Of a stretch of DNA of 5,136 nucleotides, positions 1-4,156 are shown in pieces. This DNA is from Candidatus Saccharimonadota bacterium. GTDB taxonomy: Bacteria; Patescibacteriota; Saccharimonadia; CAILAD01; BJGX01. The notes beneath the pieces are model-generated. The model saw only the letters and a list, made by a program, of their open reading frames with translations. It did no database searches and was not told the DNA's origin. Location: NCBI GenBank assembly GCA_013816445.1, contig JACDEK010000058.1:1-5136 (forward strand), in the 5' to 3' direction. The position numbers were made by a program, and so were the translations under genes. The stretch's first letter is position 1, and each line of letters opens with the position of its first letter.

Positions 1-1
1 G

Positions 2-10
2 TGTGAACAA
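2..10 (-). promoter_or_regulatory. Weak DnaA-like box on the minus strand (TTGTTCACA)
   Basis: The + strand reads TGTGAACAA, which on the minus strand is TTGTTCACA, one mismatch from TTWTNCACA. It is the inverted partner of the site at 40-48. Being at the edge of the window, its upstream context cannot be seen. Confidence 0.4.
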
Positions 11-34
11 CTTATACTTATACTCATCTTATAC
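11..34 (+). repeat. Three CTTATAC direct repeats
   Basis: CTTATAC occurs at 11-17, 17-23 and 28-34; the first two share one base. The repeats sit between the two inverted DnaA-like boxes. They could be iterons for an initiator or regulator, or tandem TATACT-like -10 elements. Simple A/T bias is also possible, because the unit is short. Confidence 0.4.
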
Positions 35-39
35 GAAAG

Positions 40-48
40 CTATTCACA
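40..48 (+). promoter_or_regulatory. Weak DnaA-like box (CTATTCACA)
   Basis: The site differs from the relaxed consensus TTWTNCACA only at its first base. It forms an inverted pair with the site at 2-10: bases 1-7 (GTGTGAA) and 43-49 (TTCACAC) are perfect inverted repeats. It may be a low-affinity auxiliary DnaA site of the origin. Confidence 0.45.
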
Positions 49-105
49 CAGATATACACCTACAAAAAGACTGTTTTATTAGTAGTCTTAAAGTAAAAAT
101 AGCTC

Positions 106-114
106 TTTTCCACA
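106..114 (+). promoter_or_regulatory. DnaA box (TTTTCCACA), one mismatch
   Basis: The 9-mer TTTTCCACA differs from the consensus TTATCCACA at one position and fits the relaxed form TTWTNCACA. It directly abuts the perfect box at 115-123 in the same orientation. A tandem same-strand pair of this kind positions the DnaA filament that loads onto neighbouring trio triplets. Confidence 0.8.
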
Positions 115-123
115 TTATCCACA
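115..123 (+). promoter_or_regulatory. Perfect DnaA box (TTATCCACA)
   Basis: This is an exact match to the consensus 9-mer TTATCCACA. It is the box nearest to the trio run, separated from it by four bases (TAGC). In the known unwinding systems the DnaA protomer bound at this box seeds the filament on the trio strand. Confidence 0.88.
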
Positions 124-127
124 TAGC

Positions 128-145
128 CTATTACTATTACTACTA
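128..145. promoter_or_regulatory. DnaA-trio element, six consecutive triplets
   Basis: The + strand reads CTA TTA CTA TTA CTA CTA. On the complementary strand, read 3' to 5', this is GAT AAT GAT AAT GAT GAT, and every triplet fits the DnaA-trio rule of a central A with a purine before it. The run starts four bases after the perfect DnaA box and points toward dnaN. DnaA-trios are the single-strand binding sites on which a DnaA filament opens the origin. The spacer between box and trios (TAGC) is only weakly GC-rich, so the usual GC cluster is minimal here. Confidence 0.78.
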
Positions 146-179
146 AAAAACCTATATACTATTACTTAAGAAAGAAGAG
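146..179. other. A/T-rich tract, probable part of the DNA unwinding element
   Basis: This tract follows the trio run and is almost all A/T until the purine-rich leader of dnaN. It contains a second short trio-like group, CTA TTA CTT at 159-167, which is out of phase with the first run. It is plausible as the first region to melt and to receive helicase. The assignment rests on composition and position only. Confidence 0.45.
155..160 (+). promoter_or_regulatory. Possible -10 element (TATACT) for dnaN
   Basis: TATACT is one base from the consensus TATAAT and lies 31 bases before the dnaN start, leaving room for a short leader with the Shine-Dalgarno sequence. The best upstream hexamer at 18-base spacing is TTACTA (131-136), a poor -35 that overlaps the trio run. 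If real, this promoter would sit inside the unwinding region. The call is weak because such hexamers are common in A/T-rich DNA. Confidence 0.28.
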
Positions 180-185
180 AAGGAG
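180..185 (+). promoter_or_regulatory. Strong ribosome binding site of dnaN (AAGGAG)
   Basis: AAGGAG lies six bases before the ATG at 192. This is an optimal Shine-Dalgarno match and fixes the dnaN start. It is clearly stronger than the site before recF. Confidence 0.85.
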
Positions 186-191
186 ACATAT

Positions 192-1289
192 ATGAAACTT
201 TCAGTTTTACAAGAAAACCTAGATAAAGCACTAACAGCCGTATCTCGTTTAGTTCAGACAACTAATAGCTTACCTATACTTGGTAATATTCTATTACAAA
301 CAAAAGATGGACAATTAGAGTTACAAGCTACCAATCTAGAAATAGCCATAGCCTACAAAATAGGTGCAAAGATAGAAACAAAAGGTAGTATTAGTGTACC
401 AGCTCGTCTTTTTACTGAGCTTGTACATTCTTTACCGAATGATAAAATTCAATTGAGTTCAATAAAAGATAATCTTGAAATCCATACAGATCAATTAAAC
501 TCAGTTATTAACGGAATAAATGCGGCAGATTTTCCTACTATTCCTACGCTTAATACAAAGAAGCAATTTACTATTAGTACAAAAAGCCTAGTTGAGGCAC
601 TAGAATTTGTATTATCTTCTGTAAGTCTTGATGAATCACGCCCTATCTTAACGGGTGTGTATTGTAAGTCAGAGTCTGGAGTGTGTACTTTTGCAGCAAC
701 CGATAGCTATAGACTAAGTCAATATAAAATAAAAACTCCAAAAATAGATGATTTAGAAATAATTATCCCTTATAAAACCATTCAAGAGGTTATTCGGATT
801 ATTAAGACTGATAATCTTAGTGAGATTACAGTAAGTATCACCGATAGTGAAATAGTGTTTTCTAGTGAAAATATTACTCTCACCTCTCAACTAATTGAAG
901 GTTCATACCCAGACTATACAAAGATTATTCCAGAGTCACATACCACGATAATTGGTATAGAAAAAAATGATCTTGTGAATAGTCTGAAGATTGCTAGTTT
1001 ATTCTCTCGAGAAAATGCTAATACTATTAGTCTTGATATAGTAAAAAACTCCCTCTCAATTACCTCGGAAGGCACCCAGATAGGTAAGAACATATCAAAA
1101 ATTACTGCTAAAGTGACTGGTGATGATCAACAGATTAATCTTAATGCCCGTTATATTATTGACGCGCTGACAAATATTAATGACTCGGTTGTCTCTATTG
1201 CTGTGCAAGGTAAGCTAGACCCCTGTGTGATTTCTAGTAGTAAACAATCAGCAGATAACTTTCATATTATTATGCCCCTAAGAAGCTAA
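192..1289 (+). CDS. dnaN: DNA polymerase III subunit beta (sliding clamp)
   Basis: The 365-aa product is the normal length of a bacterial beta clamp (E. coli about 366). As a ring-shaped dimer it encircles DNA and tethers the replicative polymerase and other clamp-binding proteins. Three similar domains of about 120 residues are expected. Family landmarks are visible: LPILGNILL near residues 27-35, ESRPILTGVY near 147-156, ATDSYRLSQ near 168-176, a domain III stretch containing FSRENANTISLDI, and the typical C-terminal ending MPLRS, close to the usual MPMRL, which helps form the partner-binding pocket. The start has an ideal Shine-Dalgarno at 180-185. Its position just after the origin-like region and 25 bases before recF is the classic dnaN location. 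No truncation or frameshift is seen. Confidence 0.97.
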   Translation: MKLSVLQENLDKALTAVSRLVQTTNSLPILGNILLQTKDGQLELQATNLEIAIAYKIGAKIETKGSISVPARLFTELVHSLPNDKIQLSSIKDNLEIHTDQLNSVINGINAADFPTIPTLNTKKQFTISTKSLVEALEFVLSSVSLDESRPILTGVYCKSESGVCTFAATDSYRLSQYKIKTPKIDDLEIIIPYKTIQEVIRIIKTDNLSEITVSITDSEIVFSSENITLTSQLIEGSYPDYTKIIPESHTTIIGIEKNDLVNSLKIASLFSRENANTISLDIVKNSLSITSEGTQIGKNISKITAKVTGDDQQINLNARYIIDALTNINDSVVSIAVQGKLDPCVISSSKQSADNFHIIMPLRS

Positions 1290-1314
1290 ATAATCTTTAG
1301 AGTGTAGGTAGCTT

Positions 1315-2367
1315 ATGATACAAAAACTTCAATTGCGACAGTTTCGTAACTATACACACCTAGAACTTGAGTTTACTCACCTACTTACAATTATCACTGG
1401 GCCAAATGCTATTGGTAAAACAAATATTTTAGAATCTATTTATGTTAGTATGTTAACAAAATCTTTTCGAGTGACCGACAGTAAGCTTATTCAGCAAAAT
1501 ACAGATTTTTTTACTATCGATATAGAAAACGATACAGATACTATCCATTTACGGCTGACTAGTACACAAAACAGTTATAAAAAACAACTGAAGATTAATA
1601 CTGTGCCGACAGTTTTTAAAAATTACATTGGTCAAAACCCCGTGACTTTATTCGAACCAACAGATTTAGACCTTTTTAGTGGTCACCCTATCAATAGACG
1701 TACCTACCTAGATAGAATAATCTCTCAAATAGACCAGAAGTATTTACAAAATCTCCAGGCATATAAAAAACTAATTGTGCAACGAAATAGTGTCTTAAAA
1801 GCTGCCAAAAAAACCTATAATCCTAACTTACAAGAACAATTATTTGTATATAATCTACAAATAATTCAACCAGCTGAATATATTACACAGGCACGTAAAG
1901 TATTTATTACTAATATACAAAAACATATTAATACCTACTACATGGTTATTAGTAATGAATCAAAAAAAGTACATATTGATTTTTTGGCATCTGCAAATAA
2001 TAAAGATGAATTACTAAAACTTCTTGAAGACAGTCAGCAACACGATATTGCCTCTACCCGTACAAACGTTGGGCCTCACCGAGAAGATTTTGTCACAACT
2101 TTGGATAGTAATGTATTAAATGATCGGGCGTCACGTGGAGAGCTAAGAAGCTTAGTTTTGGCCTTTAAGCTAGCCGAACTCGACTATATAGAGAAAAGCC
2201 TTCACAAGCGCCCTACACTTCTTCTTGACGATGTTTTGAGTGAGTTAGACGAAGATAGGCAGAACTTTCTTTTGGGTTGTTTAGACAAGCAACAAACTTT
2301 TATTACCACCACTCACTTGCCAGCCAATCTTACTCAAGAATATCAACATATAACCCTACCATTATGA
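1315..2367 (+). CDS. recF: DNA replication and repair protein RecF
   Basis: The 350-aa product is a complete SMC/ABC-type ATPase that, with RecO and RecR, helps load RecA at single-strand gaps. Visible motifs in order are: the N-terminal LRQFRNY; Walker A GPNAIGKTN (29-37); FEPTDLDLFSGHPINRRTYLD (113-133, a RecF hallmark); QRNSVLK (156-162); GPHRED (253-258); the ABC signature region SRGELRSL (273-280); Walker B TLLLDD with the D-loop SELD (301-312); and an H-loop-like TTTH (331-334). The signature has SRGE where many RecF proteins have S-x-G-Q. The ATG at 1315 is preceded by a weak TAGGT about five bases upstream, so translation may partly depend on dnaN. The stop codon overlaps the start of the next gene (ATGA), suggesting coupling. 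Confidence 0.95.
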   Translation: MIQKLQLRQFRNYTHLELEFTHLLTIITGPNAIGKTNILESIYVSMLTKSFRVTDSKLIQQNTDFFTIDIENDTDTIHLRLTSTQNSYKKQLKINTVPTVFKNYIGQNPVTLFEPTDLDLFSGHPINRRTYLDRIISQIDQKYLQNLQAYKKLIVQRNSVLKAAKKTYNPNLQEQLFVYNLQIIQPAEYITQARKVFITNIQKHINTYYMVISNESKKVHIDFLASANNKDELLKLLEDSQQHDIASTRTNVGPHREDFVTTLDSNVLNDRASRGELRSLVLAFKLAELDYIEKSLHKRPTLLLDDVLSELDEDRQNFLLGCLDKQQTFITTTHLPANLTQEYQHITLPL

Positions 2368-2621
2368 GTCTTGATCCACTTACATTTAACACGAAAAGCG
2401 ATAAAGAGATTACAACGACTCTCCAGATTTTTACTGAAATAAAAGAAATTATCTTAGTAGAAACAGGAATTGTAGTTAGTATAAAAAATTTTAAGCCACC
2501 TGTTATTACTTTCACAGTAGATAGTTCACCAGCTGCAAGTAATTTGAATTTACATAAATCATTAATTATTCAAAAACTCAAGAAATATAATATTACTAAA
2601 ATTCGTATTATTACTCATTGA
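2364..2621 (+). CDS. DciA/DUF721-like protein, putative replicative helicase loader
   Basis: This 85-aa protein starts at ATG 2364, whose ATGA overlaps the recF stop. There is no Shine-Dalgarno, so translation is probably coupled to recF termination. An upstream ATG in frame at 2277 would lie deep inside recF and is less likely. The pattern is an N-terminal helix (about 18-33), then a strand PPVITFTVDSSPAASNL (45-61), a helix (about 62-74) and a final strand ITKIRIITH (77-85). This matches the C-terminal KH-like core of DUF721/DciA proteins: a beta strand, 'SS..A..L', an amphipathic helix ending in KL, and a closing I-x-I strand. DciA proteins interact with DnaB and help load it at origins. 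The gene order dnaN-recF-DUF721 is common in several bacterial groups and supports the call. It lacks the Trp often found in the family and any extended tail. Another small KH-like protein is possible. Confidence 0.6.
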   Translation: MSLDPLTFNTKSDKEITTTLQIFTEIKEIILVETGIVVSIKNFKPPVITFTVDSSPAASNLNLHKSLIIQKLKKYNITKIRIITH

Positions 2622-2622
2622 T

Positions 2623-4125
2623 TTACTGTGAAGAATTAATAATTGTATATTCGCTAGTGTTAATATTAATGTCTTGAATAATTTTACGTATTTCTTCATT
2701 AATAGTTTTTTGTTTTACTGGGTCATTAGTAAAACTATTAAGACTAGTGTTAAAAATAATAGGAGTATCTGGAATAATATAGATAGTCTTACCATATACT
2801 GAGATAGATTTTATATTTTTGTCTTTTACTAATTCAGTTATTTTTTTATCAATACTATTTGTATTTTCTTGATCTTGATTAATATATAATGCAACTTTAT
2901 CATTCTGACTATTAGTGAGTCGTAAAATGTAATTATTCCCATCTACAACAACTCCATTGAATTGGTATGAACCAAAACTATATTCAAAGTATCCAGAACG
3001 TTTATCTGCGTTAAAGTTTAAAACTCCAAAATCTGTTACTACAAGTAAGTTATCACTAGTATTTTTTATAGTTTGAACATTACTAATAGTGTATAAAATG
3101 TCTGGTGTTTTTATTGAAATGTCATAAACAACCATTTCTTTATTATTAATGAGACAAATTTTTTGCGTGCCACATAAATGAACTTCACTAAATGCTCCGT
3201 CTAATAGATATGATTTACTTTTAGTTGCTTCTCGAATATTTACTTTTGTCTTAATATCTTTAGCACTCGAATCTTCATCTGAACCAGTGTTATTTGTATA
3301 TGCCGTTAAGATAGTGTCTTTTTTTACATCAAACGATACAGGACTAGGATATTTACCTAAATCTGTATTAAATGATAAGTCTTGGGGTTTTGACTGTGTT
3401 GAAAAATAATACAATATTTTGGTGAAATTTGTATTATAAACAACAAAACCTTGTAAGTATGGGGTAATTGAATAAGTTTGCTCAGGGTCGAGATCAGTAA
3501 GTATTACACCCTTTTCAAAATTGAGACCATTATTAATTTCATATATTGTTTGTTGTGGTCCGTTTTCACTATTAAAAGGAGTTTTAAAAAGTGCTAATGT
3601 ACCCTGAGAGGTTTTGACAAATCCTTCATTATAACCAAATGGTGTGCGTTTATTAGCTAAAGTATATGTAGGAATATTACCTTTTGCAGGAACATGAATC
3701 GTTACTTCAGCTTTTTGACCGCACCCTACAGATAATAAAGTGGTATTTACAAGGGCCATGCAGTCACTTGGGTTATTGCCAACAAAAGTTCTTTCACGCT
3801 CTTTCTGAAGAACACCAGAAACCGTTGTGGTTTGAAAAAAACCTGGAGTATGAACAACTGAGAAATAACTATTATCTTTTTGTTGTATTAACGCTTCATA
3901 GTTTCCTGAAGATACAAACTTTTTAGAAGAGCTTTCAGTATTAGTTGAGGTATTAGATTTATTATTTGATTGATCAAGGAGTGAATATGAAAAAGTTGTT
4001 TTTGCAGGGTTATTTTCACTTGTCATTACTACTTGAGAAGTTAATGCAGAAAAAATAATAATAATGACTAGTACGATAGAAATTAGTCCAAGTATAATCC
4101 ATTTTTTGTACCTACCAATATTCAT
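2623..4125 (-). CDS. Membrane-anchored extracellular protein of unknown function, possibly beta-propeller-like
   Basis: I do not recognise this 500-aa protein as a named family. The N-terminus is basic (RYKK, 5-8) and is followed by one hydrophobic segment (about 9-29) with no obvious cleavage or lipobox site, so it is probably a signal anchor with the rest outside. Residues about 35-70 are Ser/Thr/Asn-rich and likely a flexible stalk. From about 75 to 460 there are many short alternating hydrophobic strands separated by Asn/Asp/Gly turns, for example GFVVYNTNF, NLLVVTDFGVLNF and ISVYGKTIYIIPD. This resembles a beta-propeller or other all-beta domain. Four Cys form two close pairs, C122/C135 and C318/C324, suitable for disulfides outside the cell. 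The C-terminal 35 residues look helical. The start has a GAGAGGA Shine-Dalgarno at 4132-4138. It lies 31 bases downstream of the cell-wall hydrolase in the same direction, so an operon is likely. The sequence is notably A/T-rich and Asn/Ser/Thr/Lys/Ile-rich. Confidence 0.75.
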   Translation of the reverse strand: MNIGRYKKWIILGLISIVLVIIIIFSALTSQVVMTSENNPAKTTFSYSLLDQSNNKSNTSTNTESSSKKFVSSGNYEALIQQKDNSYFSVVHTPGFFQTTTVSGVLQKERERTFVGNNPSDCMALVNTTLLSVGCGQKAEVTIHVPAKGNIPTYTLANKRTPFGYNEGFVKTSQGTLALFKTPFNSENGPQQTIYEINNGLNFEKGVILTDLDPEQTYSITPYLQGFVVYNTNFTKILYYFSTQSKPQDLSFNTDLGKYPSPVSFDVKKDTILTAYTNNTGSDEDSSAKDIKTKVNIREATKSKSYLLDGAFSEVHLCGTQKICLINNKEMVVYDISIKTPDILYTISNVQTIKNTSDNLLVVTDFGVLNFNADKRSGYFEYSFGSYQFNGVVVDGNNYILRLTNSQNDKVALYINQDQENTNSIDKKITELVKDKNIKSISVYGKTIYIIPDTPIIFNTSLNSFTNDPVKQKTINEEIRKIIQDININTSEYTIINSSQ

Positions 4126-4131
4126 TTTAAA

Positions 4132-4138
4132 TCCTCTC
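4132..4138 (-). promoter_or_regulatory. Ribosome binding site of the 500-aa gene (GAGAGGA)
   Basis: On the minus strand GAGAGGA is followed by six bases (TTTAAA) and then the ATG at 4125. This supports that start. It lies inside the 31-base gap after the hydrolase stop codon, as expected for a second gene in an operon. Confidence 0.7.
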
Positions 4139-4156
4139 GATTAATTTCAATAATAA

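Larger units (their letters stand above)
1..191. other. oriC: Probable chromosomal replication origin (oriC) upstream of dnaN
   Basis: This is the non-coding stretch before dnaN. I translated the + strand frames and each reaches a stop without resembling the DnaA C-terminus, so dnaA presumably ends or lies further left. The segment contains two tandem DnaA boxes, a run of DnaA-trio triplets immediately beyond them, an A/T-rich tract, two weaker inverted DnaA-like boxes and three CTTATAC repeats. The order DnaA boxes, short spacer, trios, pointing toward dnaN, is the arrangement known for the unwinding region of the dnaA-dnaN intergenic origin in Bacillus subtilis. Origin function is inferred from these motifs plus the dnaN-recF context. 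The left boundary is unknown because the window starts here. Confidence 0.8.

Noticed and set aside
1..145. Possible end of dnaA at the left edge
   Set aside because: Frame 1 stops at once, frame 2 stops at 80-82 and frame 3 near 141-146. None of the translations resembles the DnaA C-terminal DNA-binding domain.
2277..2363. Upstream ATG extending the DciA-like gene to 114 aa
   Set aside because: The extension lies wholly within the recF coding region, has no domain-like sequence, and the ATGA overlap at 2364 is a standard coupled start.
2330..2515. 61-aa open frame on the minus strand
   Set aside because: It lies antisense to the end of recF and the DciA-like gene and has no recognisable motif.
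2365..2621. Recoding of TGA as Gly or Trp, as in some candidate phyla
   Set aside because: TGA falls at natural gene ends of recF, the DciA-like gene and the hydrolase, and Trp is encoded by TGG, so the standard code fits.
3684..3926. 80-aa open frame on the plus strand
   Set aside because: It is antisense to the 500-aa surface protein gene and has no family resemblance.
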